DNA of 64,000 nt from an uncultured Rikenellaceae bacterium (GCA_944325305.1 CALUZO010000009.1:62001-126000), one strand, 5' to 3'; shown: positions 27,476 through 37,373, counted from the stretch's first letter. Notes: generated by a model from the letters alone, not told the origin. Made by a program: numbers and translations.

Positions 27476-28384
27476 TTATTTGATATTTTTCGTGTGACGT
27501 TCCGATTTTCTCGGGTAGATGTCGTCGATTGTTATGAGTATTCCGGTCTCCTCCACGTTCCCGAAATCGGGATTGCACATTGTGCCGAATACACGCATGG
27601 TCGGCGAAAGATTCATATAGGAATTGATGAGCGGCGGCACCGTTTCGTTGCGCGAACGAATTTCCCTGCTCAGTATCTTGTAATCCTCTGCGAAATCCTT
27701 TCCTGTGAAGATCGAAGCCATTTTTTGGTTGTCTATGTTGAGTTCGATAGGATGGATCGGTTCTACGAGGTTCTCTTTGTCAGGGAAATATTTGCGCAGG
27801 AAATATATCAGCATGTTGCGAGCTTCGCGGTTATAGTCGCCGTACATGGTGACCTTCCCGAAGAAGTATTTCATATCCGGATTCTGCACTATCAGTGCGC
27901 CGAGTCCGTCCCACAGGTTGTCGAGGGAGTAAATGCCTTTAGGGTTTTCTCTCGAACCCTGGTAATGTGGCTGAACGAATGATCTGCCCAACTCTATGGT
28001 ATATGGCAGGAACTCTTTGCGGAAACGATCGCTGAACCTGAAATAATGTTCGGTCGATAGATTTTCCGGATATTCCGAATGTGAAACTATGAATCGGTAG
28101 CCCCCGACTATTTCTTTGGCATTCGGGTCCCATACGATGAGTTGCTTGTAGCCGTTTTCGACGAGATCCAGCTCGTCGATGTCCACCTCCTCGTTGGTGC
28201 CGCCTCCGGCATCGCGGAAAGCCAGTTCGCGCAGACGCCCTATCTCCTGCATGGTGTTGGGCGAATCGGCGGCGGTTATTATGTATATTTTATTCCCGGC
28301 GTTGTTGGTGTTTCGTAAGAAACGTTCTTGGGTTAGCTCGCTCTGAATCAGATCCCTGGATACCGGTTCTATTAGGAGTTTCAT
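27476..28384 (-). CDS. glsB: GNAT-type N-acyltransferase, GlsB-like (glycine lipid synthesis)
   Basis: This 302-residue protein belongs to the OlsB/hemolysin-like GNAT acyltransferases: RLRELAFRDAGGGTNEEVDIDELD, KEIVGGYRFIVS, TIELGRSFVQPHYQGS and LDNLWDGLGALI are family features. In Bacteroides thetaiotaomicron the matching neighbour pair GlsB/GlsA makes N-acyl-glycine and then glycine lipids. Here the PlsC-like partner lies directly upstream on the same strand, which supports that role. It has its own -7 box (28405-28412) in the 107-nt gap. The substrate amino acid cannot be proven from sequence. Confidence 0.85.
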   Translation of the reverse strand: MKLLIEPVSRDLIQSELTQERFLRNTNNAGNKIYIITAADSPNTMQEIGRLRELAFRDAGGGTNEEVDIDELDLVENGYKQLIVWDPNAKEIVGGYRFIVSHSEYPENLSTEHYFRFSDRFRKEFLPYTIELGRSFVQPHYQGSRENPKGIYSLDNLWDGLGALIVQNPDMKYFFGKVTMYGDYNREARNMLIYFLRKYFPDKENLVEPIHPIELNIDNQKMASIFTGKDFAEDYKILSREIRSRNETVPPLINSYMNLSPTMRVFGTMCNPDFGNVEETGILITIDDIYPRKSERHTKNIK

Positions 28385-28404
28385 TTAAAAAGGTTTTGAT
28401 TGGC

Positions 28405-28412
28405 CAAAATTA
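28405..28412 (-). promoter_or_regulatory. Probable -7 box of glsB
   Basis: The minus strand reads TAATTTTG, matching TAnnTTTG, 20 nt upstream of the start codon, with a T-rich -33 region. Confidence 0.5.
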
Positions 28413-28491
28413 GCAAATAGTAGGTAAAAACGGGCTGTGTACTGCGTTAATTTTACTTTATCCCCCTAATAGGGCTCTTTAGCCTAATGCT

Positions 28492-29319
28492 TTATTTTTT
28501 TGAGAATGCGTCTGTCTTGTTCAGGCCGTATGCCTTTTCTCGTATTTCCAGGGCTGTCTTGCGAGCGTTTTTCCCATTCTCGAGTTGCCACCATGGGATA
28601 GGCTCTCCTATGATGATTTCGAAGTGCTGACCTTTTTGTTTGAACATTTCGTCGGCTAGGTAGAGCATCTCGATATTTGCCTTGATCCTTAACTTCGTAC
28701 GAAGGTTGGAGAGGTTGTAGAAGAAATCGGAGAGCTTCCCTTTGAAGAATACGGGTACGATGTCGCGTTTGGTAGCCACGGCCTGTTTGACGAAGCTGGG
28801 CTTCCACTCGAGGTCGCATACGATGCCTTTGTGACGACGCGAACATAGACCGGCCGGGAATGTGACTATCGGCATGTCCGAGTCGAACGCTTCCTTGTAG
28901 ATCCTTGCGTATTCTGGTGTTTGGCGACCATGCTTGTTGATTGGAATGAATATCGGTTTCAGCGGTTCGATATTCATCAGCAGGTCGTTCACTACGACGC
29001 GCACGTTGCCGAAATAATCTGCTATCTCGACGGCGAGCATGAGTCCGTCTATTCCGCCGAACGGATGGTTAGATGCGAAGATATAACGGCCTTTAGGGTC
29101 GAGGTTTTCGAGTCCGGCGGCTTCGTATGTGATGCCCATGTGATCGAGCGAGGCGCGGATAAACTCTATGGTGTCGAGATGGGAGAAATTTTCGAGGTAA
29201 TAGTTCAATTCATCCTCGTGTACTATCCGCCTCAGATAGTTCTTCACGAACCATGGAGTCCATCTCGAGATTTTCGGGGCTTTGTCATGCAGCACTTGTT
29301 TAACACTGAGTTTATCCAT
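28492..29319 (-). CDS. glsA: PlsC-type O-acyltransferase, GlsA-like
   Basis: This 275-residue lysophospholipid-acyltransferase-family protein has the catalytic block ASNHPFGGIDGLML (a NHxxxxD variant), FIPINKHGRQTPEY and FPAGLCSRRHKG. In glycine-lipid synthesis GlsA adds the second acyl chain to the hydroxyl group of the N-acyl-glycine made by GlsB, which is encoded next. The frame stays open to 29397, but ATG 29319 gives MDKLSVKQVLHDKAP, the usual start. A minus-strand TATATTTA upstream could be its -7 box. A role in ordinary phosphatidic acid synthesis is the alternative. Confidence 0.83.
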   Translation of the reverse strand: MDKLSVKQVLHDKAPKISRWTPWFVKNYLRRIVHEDELNYYLENFSHLDTIEFIRASLDHMGITYEAAGLENLDPKGRYIFASNHPFGGIDGLMLAVEIADYFGNVRVVVNDLLMNIEPLKPIFIPINKHGRQTPEYARIYKEAFDSDMPIVTFPAGLCSRRHKGIVCDLEWKPSFVKQAVATKRDIVPVFFKGKLSDFFYNLSNLRTKLRIKANIEMLYLADEMFKQKGQHFEIIIGEPIPWWQLENGKNARKTALEIREKAYGLNKTDAFSKK

Positions 29320-29431
29320 GCAAAAGTTTTTGAGGATTCGCGTGGTAAATATAATGAAAGCCGGTAGGAAAGCCAAAGTTTTGGTTGTTTTTACCATGGG
29401 GCTTATTATATGCTGAAAATATTGGAAACGG

Positions 29432-29463
29432 TTTTGAAAAGGGGCATAAATGGCATATCTTTA
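29432..29463 (+). promoter_or_regulatory. Promoter of the division and cell wall cluster
   Basis: TTTTG at 29432-29436 and TATCTTTA at 29456-29463 are 19 nt apart; the last base of the -7 box departs from TAnnTTTG. It lies 26 nt before the rsmH ATG and is the only good promoter I see at the head of the cluster. Confidence 0.55.
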
Positions 29464-29489
29464 CGCCTAAATTACACGTATTGTACCCC

Positions 29490-30392
29490 ATGGAGAATTA
29501 CCACATACCTGTGTTGGCGGAAGAGTCTGTCGAACTGCTTGATATCAAGCCCGATGGCGTATATGTGGATCTTACTTTCGGGGGCGGCGGACACAGCAGA
29601 TTGATCCTTTCTGCACTTGGCGGTAGAGGTCGTCTTTTCGGCTTTGACCAGGATGCCGACGCCAGGGCTAATATCCCTCATGACAAACGTTTCACTTTCG
29701 TTGAAAGCAATTTTCGTTTCATGCGTGGGCAACTCAGGGCTCTTGGTATTACGCAGGTTGACGGAGTGCTGGCCGACCTGGGTGTTTCGTCGCATCATTT
29801 CGATACGCGCGAGCGTGGTTTCTCGTTCCGTTTCGATGCGCCGCTCGACATGAGAATGAATCAGCGTGGGAAAACGACTGCTGCGTCGGTGGTGAACACC
29901 TATACGGCGGAAAAACTGACCGAAATATTGGGGACATACGGCGAAGTGGAAACACCTTTCAAGGTTGCCAACTGCATGGTGCGGGCAAGGGATGTTAAAC
30001 CTGTCGAGACCATAGGCGAGTTAATAGATGCGGTGGCTCCATGTACTCCTAAGAAGGATCCGAACAAGTTTCTGTCGAAGTTGTTCCAGGGACTTCGCAT
30101 CGAGGTCAACAGGGAGATGGAGGCCTTGAAAATGGCGTTGGAGCAGAGTCTGAAGGTGCTGAAACCGGGTGGTCGTCTGGTGGTCATTTCGTACCATTCG
30201 CTGGAAGACAGGCTTGTAAAGAATTTTTTAAAGAGCGGAAATTTCGATGGTAAAATGGAGAAGGATTTTTACGGCAAAGTTCAAACACCTTTTATGGTGT
30301 TGACGAAGAAAGCCGTTGTTCCTTCCGATGCCGAACTTTCGCGCAATCCACGTTCGCGCAGTGCCAAACTGCGGGCGGGGGAGAAGTTGTGA
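29490..30392 (+). CDS. rsmH: 16S rRNA (cytosine(1402)-N(4))-methyltransferase
   Basis: This 300-residue SAM-dependent enzyme methylates N4 of C1402 in the ribosomal decoding centre. Signatures include HIPVLAEESVELLDIKPDGVYVDLTFGGGGHS (SAM site), GVLADLGVSSHHFD, FSFRFDAPLDMRM and VVISYHSLEDRLVKNF. ATG 29490 was preferred to the longer open frame because the promoter lies between them. It heads the dcw cluster with no mraZ before it. Confidence 0.96.
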   Translation: MENYHIPVLAEESVELLDIKPDGVYVDLTFGGGGHSRLILSALGGRGRLFGFDQDADARANIPHDKRFTFVESNFRFMRGQLRALGITQVDGVLADLGVSSHHFDTRERGFSFRFDAPLDMRMNQRGKTTAASVVNTYTAEKLTEILGTYGEVETPFKVANCMVRARDVKPVETIGELIDAVAPCTPKKDPNKFLSKLFQGLRIEVNREMEALKMALEQSLKVLKPGGRLVVISYHSLEDRLVKNFLKSGNFDGKMEKDFYGKVQTPFMVLTKKAVVPSDAELSRNPRSRSAKLRAGEKL

Positions 30393-30466
30393 GATGCATT
30401 GCATGATGACGTTGTGTTTTTGGACGGGAAATTTTATTTGGAAACGATAATTAACTGAAATACGGG

Positions 30467-31015
30467 ATGCGTTACGACGACGATTTCGATGCTTTTGAAC
30501 CGGATTACGACTCCGGTGAGGGATCAGGAACGGCTCCATGGGAGGAGCCGTCACCGAGTCGTCTGAGCAAGCGAGAGATACGTAAAAAGAGGAAGCTGGA
30601 AAGGAAGTTGCGCCGACTGGAGGAGAGAGAGAGATTGCGCAGCGAAGAACCTGACGAGGAACCACGGATGACAGAGGATGAGCCGCGCCGACGCTCGAAA
30701 CTGGAAGAGGCTATCAAGGCATTTATGACCGGTAACATACTTTCGAGTGCCGGAGTCATAAGGACTTATCCCTATCTTGTCTTCATAGCGTTTCTGGCGT
30801 TTCTCTATATCGGGAATATCTTCTCGATGCAGCGGTTGCACCGGCAGCAGGCGGCGCTCACGCGTGAAGTGCGCGAGCTGCGCACGAAATCGATGACTAT
30901 CGCATCGGAATGCATGCAGGCTACGAGGCAGAGCAATATAATTCGTGAAATAGAAAAAAGGGGAATACCTCTGAAAGAATCGTTGGAACCTAACAGGGTG
31001 ATACCGGAAAAATAG
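30467..31015 (+). CDS. ftsL: FtsL-like cell division protein
   Basis: This 182-residue bitopic protein has a long charged cytoplasmic N-terminus (residues 1-100, rich in Arg and Glu), one TM segment (YPYLVFIAFLAFLYIGNIF, about 102-120) and a short coiled-coil exterior (HRQQAALTREVRELRTKSM). Position between rsmH and ftsI and this topology are those of FtsL, which with FtsB and FtsQ activates FtsWI. The N-terminal extension is longer than in E. coli but common in Bacteroidetes. Sequence identity alone would not assign it; the call rests on context. Confidence 0.85.
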   Translation: MRYDDDFDAFEPDYDSGEGSGTAPWEEPSPSRLSKREIRKKRKLERKLRRLEERERLRSEEPDEEPRMTEDEPRRRSKLEEAIKAFMTGNILSSAGVIRTYPYLVFIAFLAFLYIGNIFSMQRLHRQQAALTREVRELRTKSMTIASECMQATRQSNIIREIEKRGIPLKESLEPNRVIPEK

Positions 31016-31017
31016 TC

Positions 31018-33192
31018 ATGGCCGAACATTCACAGATAAGCAAAGATATATTGCGCAGGGTGCGGATTCTCTACTTCGTTTTCCTGCTGATCGCGGTGGC
31101 TGTGGTCGGCAAGGTACTATGGGTACAGTACGGTCCGGAGGGAGGGAAACTTCGGGAAAAAGCCCGCGAGATAACCTACGCTTACGTAAGTATACCTGCC
31201 GATCGTGGCGATATTCTTTCGGGAGATGGGCGCCTGCTGGCCTCCTCGATAACCGAATATACCATCAGGATGGATTTTGCCGCCGGAGGTCTGACGGACG
31301 AGTTGTTCAACGCCAATGTCGATTCGCTTGCATATTGTCTCTCGACGTTTTTCAAGGATAAAAGCAAGGCAGCGTATAAGACGCTGCTCGTGAGGGCCCG
31401 CGCCAACAAGAGTAGGAACCGATATAAACAAATAAGCCCCCGCAGGGTGTCGTACCTCGAGGAGAAGCAGATCAAGAAGTTTCCTATTTTTCGTCTTGGG
31501 GCCAATCGTGGTGGTTACATAGCCGAACCGGAGAGTCGCAGGGTGCGTCCACACGGGTCGCTCGCCAGCAGGACGATAGGCACGGTCAACAAAGGGGGAA
31601 CCAAAGTCGGTATCGAAGGTGCTTTCGACAGCCAGCTCACGGGTAAGGACGGGCTTGAGTTGAGACAGAAGGTCTCCGGGACATTTCGCGTGCCGGTACC
31701 GAGCGCTCTGAACGTCGAACCTGTGAACGGGATGGATGTCGTCACCACTCTCAACGTCGACATACAGGACGTTGCGGAATCTATGCTCAAACGGCAGCTC
31801 GAGGCGGGGAATGCGGATTGGGGAACCGTGGTATTGATGGAGGTGGCCACCGGCGAGATACATGCCATGGCAAACCTGACGCGCAAGGCACCCGGTGTGT
31901 TTGTCGAAGATTTCAACTATGCTATCGGACGCCGGGCGGAGCCGGGATCGACCTTCAAGCTGGCGACACTGATAACCCTGCTCGAAGACGGCGGAATGTC
32001 GCTCGACCAGACAATAGATTGCGAGAACGGTGTGGCAAAGGTAGGCGTGGTGAATATCAGGGACGACCACAAAGAGTCGGTAATAACCCTGCGGCGGGTG
32101 TTCGAAGTCTCGTCCAACATAGGGTTTGCCAAATCGGTATACAACCTGTATAAGGACAGACCCGAGAGATTCGTGAATTTCATCAATGAGATAGGCTTCG
32201 ACAAGCCGCTCGGAATGCAGATCCCGGGCGAACAGCCTCCGCTGATAAAAGATCCATCTATCCGCGACCCCAAGAACGTCAAGGCATGGGACGGTACGAC
32301 GCTGGTGAAGATGTCCTACGGTTATGCGCTCGAGGTTACGCCAATGCAGACGCTGGCTCTGTATAATGCGGTGGCCAACGGTGGAAAACTGATGCGTCCT
32401 CTGCTGGTTAAGGAGATACAAAGTTACGGTAATACGGTGCGGGCCTTTGAACCGGAGGTGCTTAATCCGGCCATATGTTCGCAGAAGACACTGGCCCTCG
32501 TACGCGAGTGCCTCGAGGGCGTGACCGAAGAGGGAACGGGTGCGCGGGCACTGAAAAATCCGTATTATAAGGTTGCGGCCAAGACAGGTACGGCCCAGAT
32601 GACGATGGCTTCCGGCGGATACAGGGATGCCCGTGGCGGACTCAATTACCTTGCGACGCTTGTGGGCTATTTTCCTGCTGACAATCCCAAATATTCGTGC
32701 ATTGTGGCCATAAAGACATATTACGGACCGGGACAGCGGAATACCTATTACGGAGCTTCGCTGGCAGGTCCTGTGTTCCGTGCGATAGCGGACCGGGTGT
32801 ATGCCTCGAATCCGTCGTGGCACACACCGGTAGACAACCATGCGGATCCTGTGCTGCCACCGGCTTCCGACATAAAGGGCGGACGTGAAAAGGATGTGGT
32901 GCATACGGCCTCCAAACTGTCGGTGAAGGTGGCAAGAAACAGAGATGACGCCGAATGGGTAAAAGTGGACAATGACGAGAAGGGTAGATTGGTTGCTGTG
33001 CCTGCTTTGTCGGATGATGAGACGAAGGTTCCGTCGGTAATAGGCATGGGACTCAGCGATGCCATGTTTCTGTTGGAACAGAGCGGTCTCAGGGTGTCGT
33101 TCACGGGTAAAGGAAAGGTGAAAGCACAGTCGGTTGCGGCCGGCTCGCAGATAAAAAAAGGCCAAACAGTAGTGTTAACAATGGGAGTGTAG
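31018..33192 (+). CDS. ftsI: Septal peptidoglycan transpeptidase PBP3 with PASTA domain
   Basis: This 724-residue class B penicillin-binding protein cross-links septal peptidoglycan. It has one N-terminal TM segment (ILYFVFLLIAVAVVG), a dimerisation domain, and the transpeptidase with nucleophile Ser311 in STFK (311-314), SSN (365-367) and KTG (522-524). A single PASTA domain ends the protein (about residues 660-724, PSVIGMGLSDAMFLLEQSGL). It starts 2 nt after the ftsL-like stop, showing tight coupling. Confidence 0.97.
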   Translation: MAEHSQISKDILRRVRILYFVFLLIAVAVVGKVLWVQYGPEGGKLREKAREITYAYVSIPADRGDILSGDGRLLASSITEYTIRMDFAAGGLTDELFNANVDSLAYCLSTFFKDKSKAAYKTLLVRARANKSRNRYKQISPRRVSYLEEKQIKKFPIFRLGANRGGYIAEPESRRVRPHGSLASRTIGTVNKGGTKVGIEGAFDSQLTGKDGLELRQKVSGTFRVPVPSALNVEPVNGMDVVTTLNVDIQDVAESMLKRQLEAGNADWGTVVLMEVATGEIHAMANLTRKAPGVFVEDFNYAIGRRAEPGSTFKLATLITLLEDGGMSLDQTIDCENGVAKVGVVNIRDDHKESVITLRRVFEVSSNIGFAKSVYNLYKDRPERFVNFINEIGFDKPLGMQIPGEQPPLIKDPSIRDPKNVKAWDGTTLVKMSYGYALEVTPMQTLALYNAVANGGKLMRPLLVKEIQSYGNTVRAFEPEVLNPAICSQKTLALVRECLEGVTEEGTGARALKNPYYKVAAKTGTAQMTMASGGYRDARGGLNYLATLVGYFPADNPKYSCIVAIKTYYGPGQRNTYYGASLAGPVFRAIADRVYASNPSWHTPVDNHADPVLPPASDIKGGREKDVVHTASKLSVKVARNRDDAEWVKVDNDEKGRLVAVPALSDDETKVPSVIGMGLSDAMFLLEQSGLRVSFTGKGKVKAQSVAAGSQIKKGQTVVLTMGV

Positions 33193-33197
33193 CTATT

Positions 33198-34652
33198 ATG
33201 ATGACGCTAAAAGATTTATTGAAAGGAGTAGATGTGGTCGCGTGGAAGGGGCCGAAGGATGTGGATATCGTTTCGTTGACCTTCGATTCACGTACCGCCG
33301 CACCGGGCAGTTTGTTTTTCGCGCTGCCGGGAACTGCTGCGGACGGACACCAATACATAGGCTCGGCTATCGAGAAAGGAGCTTCGGCCGTTGTCTGCGA
33401 AAGGCTGCCTGATTCGACCGTCGAAAATGTGGCATATGTAGTGACGCAAGATGCACATTTACTGATGGGCCTCATGGCATCGGCATTCTACGGTAACCCG
33501 AGTGCGACGTTGAGGCTCGTCGGAGTTACCGGAACCAACGGCAAAACTACGACGGCAACGCTGCTTTTCGATATGTTCCGAACCCTGGGCTATAAATGCG
33601 GACTCGTCTCGACCGTGGTTTACAGGATCGAAAACAAAAGTATCGAATCGACCCATACGACCCCCGATCCGATAAGGCTCAATGCCATGATGGCCGAGAT
33701 GGTCGAGGTGGGATGCGAATACTGTTTCATGGAGGTCAGCTCCCACAGCATCGTACAGCGGCGTATAGCAGGATTGACCTTTGAGGGAGGCGTCTTCACC
33801 AACATAACCCATGACCACCTCGATTACCATGGCACGTTCGCAGAGTATATACGCGCGAAGAAGATGTTTTTCGATTGTCTGCCGAAAGAGGCGTTCGCAC
33901 TCGTCAACTCCGACGATCGGAACGGGTTCGTTATGGTCCAGAATACGAAGGCCGCAGTCAAAACCTATGGCATGCAGGGGCGTCCGGATTTCAGCGTCAA
34001 AATAATGGAGATGCATTTTCATGGCATGTTGCTGAATATTGACGGCAGCGAAATATGGGTCAAGTTCATAGGAAGATTCAATGCATACAACCTTCTGGCG
34101 GTGTACGCTGCCGCAAGGCTGCTCGGTGCCGAAAAGGAGGAGACTCTGAAGGTTCTCAGTTCGCTCAATCCGGTGGACGGCCGTTTCCAGACCATACGTT
34201 CACAGGACGGCATAACCGCAATCGTGGATTACGCCCATACGCCCGATGCCCTTCAAAAGGCGATAGATACAATCAACGAGATACGCACCCCTTCGCAGAG
34301 ACTCTATGTGGTGGCCGGATGCGGCGGCGACCGCGACCGCACGAAACGTCCGGTCATGGGCCGTATAGCTGCTTCCGGCGGCGATTTGGCGATATTGACC
34401 TCTGACAATCCGCGGAGCGAAGACCCTGCCGCCATTATCGAAGAGATGAAAGCCGACATTGATCCCGGAGCGAAATACCTCTCGATCTGCGACAGGCACG
34501 AAGCTATAAGGACGGCCGTTATGATGGCTTCGCCGGGCGATATAATTCTTGTCGCCGGCAAAGGTCACGAAACCTATCAGATAATAGCTGGGGTCAAGCA
34601 CCATTTCGACGACAGGGAAGAGTTGATCGCGGCATTCCGTGCCAAGATATGA
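33198..34652 (+). CDS. murE: UDP-MurNAc-L-Ala-D-Glu:meso-diaminopimelate ligase
   Basis: This 484-residue Mur ligase adds the third amino acid to the peptidoglycan stem. The ATP loop is GVTGTNGKTTTATL (about residues 110-123), HTTPDPIRLN and ITHDHLDYHGTF follow, and the substrate-selecting box is DNPR at about 403-406, the version that recognises meso-diaminopimelate and not lysine. The wall should therefore be of the mDAP type. It lies 5 nt after ftsI. Confidence 0.96.
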   Translation: MMTLKDLLKGVDVVAWKGPKDVDIVSLTFDSRTAAPGSLFFALPGTAADGHQYIGSAIEKGASAVVCERLPDSTVENVAYVVTQDAHLLMGLMASAFYGNPSATLRLVGVTGTNGKTTTATLLFDMFRTLGYKCGLVSTVVYRIENKSIESTHTTPDPIRLNAMMAEMVEVGCEYCFMEVSSHSIVQRRIAGLTFEGGVFTNITHDHLDYHGTFAEYIRAKKMFFDCLPKEAFALVNSDDRNGFVMVQNTKAAVKTYGMQGRPDFSVKIMEMHFHGMLLNIDGSEIWVKFIGRFNAYNLLAVYAAARLLGAEKEETLKVLSSLNPVDGRFQTIRSQDGITAIVDYAHTPDALQKAIDTINEIRTPSQRLYVVAGCGGDRDRTKRPVMGRIAASGGDLAILTSDNPRSEDPAAIIEEMKADIDPGAKYLSICDRHEAIRTAVMMASPGDIILVAGKGHETYQIIAGVKHHFDDREELIAAFRAKI

Positions 34653-34745
34653 CATGTAGGCGATATGCCTCCGGTGTACGTATGCCGAGAGGACATTAAC
34701 CTGAACACACGATTATTTATGATAAAAACAGAATAGGATCAGACA

Positions 34746-35993
34746 ATGCTTTATCATTTAGTAGATTACCTTAAAGATTATTTCGACTTTCCTGGGGTGG
34801 CGATGTTCCAGGCGCTTACGTTCCGTTCGGCGATGGCCATCATCTTTTCGCTGCTTCTGGCCATTCTCGTAGGGGGAAAGATAATCAAGATATTGCGACG
34901 CAAACAGATAGGTGAGGATATCCGCGAACTCGGTCTCGAAGGGCAGATGCAAAAAAAAGGTACTCCTACCATGGGTGGAATCATCATTCTTGCCGCCGTT
35001 CTCGTTCCGATACTGCTGTTCGGCGATCTGTCCAACGTCTATGTGCAGCTTATGATCGTGTCTACGATCTGGCTTGGCACGATAGGTTTCATAGACGATT
35101 ACATCAAGGTTTTCCGCAAGCGCAAGGACGGGCTAAACGGACGGTTCAAGATAGTGGGACAGGTAGGACTGGGCGTTATAGTGGGTACGGTTATGTGTGC
35201 CAGCTCGGACATAGTCGTAAAGGAAAAGATACCCCAGAATACAGGTAATGCAGAGGTGGTAGAGGTTATAGAGAATGGCTTGAAACACGACGTTTATCTG
35301 GGCGAGGCGCAGAAGGCGACCAAAACTACCATCCCTTTCGTGAAAAATAACGAGTTCAATTACCATTGGCTTGTGCCGATGGAAGGCTCCACGGGGGATG
35401 TCCTCACATGGATCATCTATGTTTTTGCCGCTATTTTTATAATTACAGCGGTATCCAACGGAGCCAATCTGACTGACGGACTCGACGGGTTGTCGGCCGG
35501 GGTTTCGGCAGCGGTGGTCGCCGTGCTTGGGGTTCTGGCCTATCTCGGCGGCCATGTGATATATGCCGATTATCTGAACATCATGTATATTCCCGGTAGC
35601 GGGGAACTGCTCGTGTTTGCAGCCGCATTTTTCGGAGCACTCATAGGTTTCATATGGTATAACAGCTATCCTGCCCAGGTTTTCATGGGCGATACGGGCA
35701 GCCTGGCTATCGGCGGTATGATAGCGACCTTTGCACTGCTTATCCGTAAAGAGTTGCTGTTGCCACTGCTTTGCGGAGTATTTCTCGTGGAAGGCATGTC
35801 TGTAGTGATACAGGTGGCCTATTTCAAATATACCAAAAGGAAATACGGCGAAGGCCGGCGCATATTCCTCATGTCGCCTCTGCACCACCATTATCAAAAA
35901 AAGGGCTTCCCGGAAAATAAGATAGTGGTGAGATTTTGGATCGTGCAGTTACTGCTGGCCGCAATGACGTTGGCAACACTCAAAATACGATAG
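34746..35993 (+). CDS. mraY: Phospho-N-acetylmuramoyl-pentapeptide transferase
   Basis: This 415-residue polytopic enzyme makes lipid I from UDP-MurNAc-pentapeptide and undecaprenyl phosphate. It shows KKGTPTMGGI, GFIDDYIKVF with catalytic-site Asp residues, NGANLTDGLDGLSAG and the MSPLHHHYQKKGFPENKIVVRFW block. It is about 55 residues longer than the E. coli enzyme because of an extracytoplasmic insert at about 155-210, usual for Bacteroidetes. A 93-nt gap separates it from murE, where murF sits in many bacteria. Confidence 0.96.
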   Translation: MLYHLVDYLKDYFDFPGVAMFQALTFRSAMAIIFSLLLAILVGGKIIKILRRKQIGEDIRELGLEGQMQKKGTPTMGGIIILAAVLVPILLFGDLSNVYVQLMIVSTIWLGTIGFIDDYIKVFRKRKDGLNGRFKIVGQVGLGVIVGTVMCASSDIVVKEKIPQNTGNAEVVEVIENGLKHDVYLGEAQKATKTTIPFVKNNEFNYHWLVPMEGSTGDVLTWIIYVFAAIFIITAVSNGANLTDGLDGLSAGVSAAVVAVLGVLAYLGGHVIYADYLNIMYIPGSGELLVFAAAFFGALIGFIWYNSYPAQVFMGDTGSLAIGGMIATFALLIRKELLLPLLCGVFLVEGMSVVIQVAYFKYTKRKYGEGRRIFLMSPLHHHYQKKGFPENKIVVRFWIVQLLLAAMTLATLKIR

Positions 35994-35999
35994 ACGAAG

Positions 36000-37373
36000 A
36001 TGGCGAAACTGGTTATTTTAGGAGGCGGGGAGAGTGGTTTCGGAACCGCTGTGCTGGCTAAGAAGGTCGGCCTCGAAGTATTTCTGTCCGATTACGGGAA
36101 AATCCAGGAGAAATACAGAAACGGCCTTCTGGAGGAGGGGATAGAGTTCGAAGAGGGCGGTCACGATGAGGCCCGCATTCTGACTGCCGACGAGGTGGTG
36201 AAGAGCCCCGGCATCCCGGAAACAGCTCCGATAGTGGTGAAATTGCGCGAAAGAGGTATCCCCGTTATTTCGGAGATCGAATTCGCTGCGAGGTATACGA
36301 AGGCCAGATTCGTGTGCATAACCGGCTCGAACGGGAAAACCACGACCACGACTCTGACATACAATATTTTCAAAGAGGGCGGTTACGACGTGGGACTGGC
36401 CGGAAACATAGGAGAAAGTCTCGCCTGGCAGGTCGCCAAGACCGACCATGAGTGGTATGTCGTGGAACTGAGCAGCTTCCAACTCGACGGCATGGCGAGA
36501 TTCAAGGCCGATATAGCTGTGTTGATGAACATAACTCCCGACCATCTCGACCGTTACGGATACGACATGCAGCGCTATGCCGACAGTAAGATGAGGATTA
36601 TCCAGAACCAGGGATGTGACGATTGGTTCATATACAGCGACGACGATCCCGTGACCGCTGCACAGCTCGAAAGATTCGGACTGCCGATGCGTACGCTGCC
36701 TTTCTCGGCGAAGAAAAGCAAGGAGGCGATTATGCGGCGCGGGTATGCGTGCTCTCGATGGCAGGGGGCATATCTTTCCGGGGATGGATTTCTCGCCGAG
36801 GTTGACGGCGAAACCTTTTGCATGCCTTCAGCCGATATGCAGATCAAGGGAATACACAACACTTACAACGCCATGGCAGCCACGCTTGCAGCTATGGCAG
36901 CCGGTGTGCCGACCGAATCCATACGCAAAGCCATTTCCGAATTTCCAGGCGTCGAGCACCGTCTCGAACCGGCCGGCACGATCGACGGTGTGAAGTATAT
37001 CAATGATTCCAAAGCGACCAATACAGATTCGGTATGGTACGCGCTGGACAGCATGACCCGACCTACGGTATGGATCGCCGGCGGAACGGACAAGGGAAAC
37101 GATTATGATACGCTCAAGAACCTCGCTCGGGAAAAGGTAAAGGCTCTGGTGTGCATGGGTGTGGACAACAGGAAACTCGTTGCGGCATTCGAGGGCGTCG
37201 TGCCCGTAATACGCGATACCCACTCTCTCGAAGAGGCCATGACGGCTGCCAGAAAAGAGGCTGTCGAAGGGGATACGGTACTGCTGTCGCCGGCCTGCGC
37301 GAGTTTCGACCTGTTTCGGAATTACGAGGACAGAGGTCGTCAGTTCAAGGAATGGGTGGTGAAACACAAATGA
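36000..37373 (+). CDS. murD: UDP-N-acetylmuramoylalanine-D-glutamate ligase
   Basis: This 457-residue Mur ligase adds D-glutamate, the second stem residue. It has the N-terminal LVILGGGESGFGTAVLA Rossmann loop, KSPGIPE, ATP loop ITGSNGKTTTTTLTYN (about 104-119), ITPDHLDRYG and DSKATNTDS. The spacing to mraY is 6 nt. A 248-nt gap with no visible gene separates it from ftsW. Confidence 0.96.
   Translation: MAKLVILGGGESGFGTAVLAKKVGLEVFLSDYGKIQEKYRNGLLEEGIEFEEGGHDEARILTADEVVKSPGIPETAPIVVKLRERGIPVISEIEFAARYTKARFVCITGSNGKTTTTTLTYNIFKEGGYDVGLAGNIGESLAWQVAKTDHEWYVVELSSFQLDGMARFKADIAVLMNITPDHLDRYGYDMQRYADSKMRIIQNQGCDDWFIYSDDDPVTAAQLERFGLPMRTLPFSAKKSKEAIMRRGYACSRWQGAYLSGDGFLAEVDGETFCMPSADMQIKGIHNTYNAMAATLAAMAAGVPTESIRKAISEFPGVEHRLEPAGTIDGVKYINDSKATNTDSVWYALDSMTRPTVWIAGGTDKGNDYDTLKNLAREKVKALVCMGVDNRKLVAAFEGVVPVIRDTHSLEEAMTAARKEAVEGDTVLLSPACASFDLFRNYEDRGRQFKEWVVKHK

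Noticed and set aside
31117..33165. A 682-codon open frame antisense to ftsI
   Set aside because: It is a shadow of the codon bias of ftsI: no recognisable domain, a His/Arg/Tyr-rich composition typical of antisense frames, and it covers a gene whose catalytic motifs are all present.
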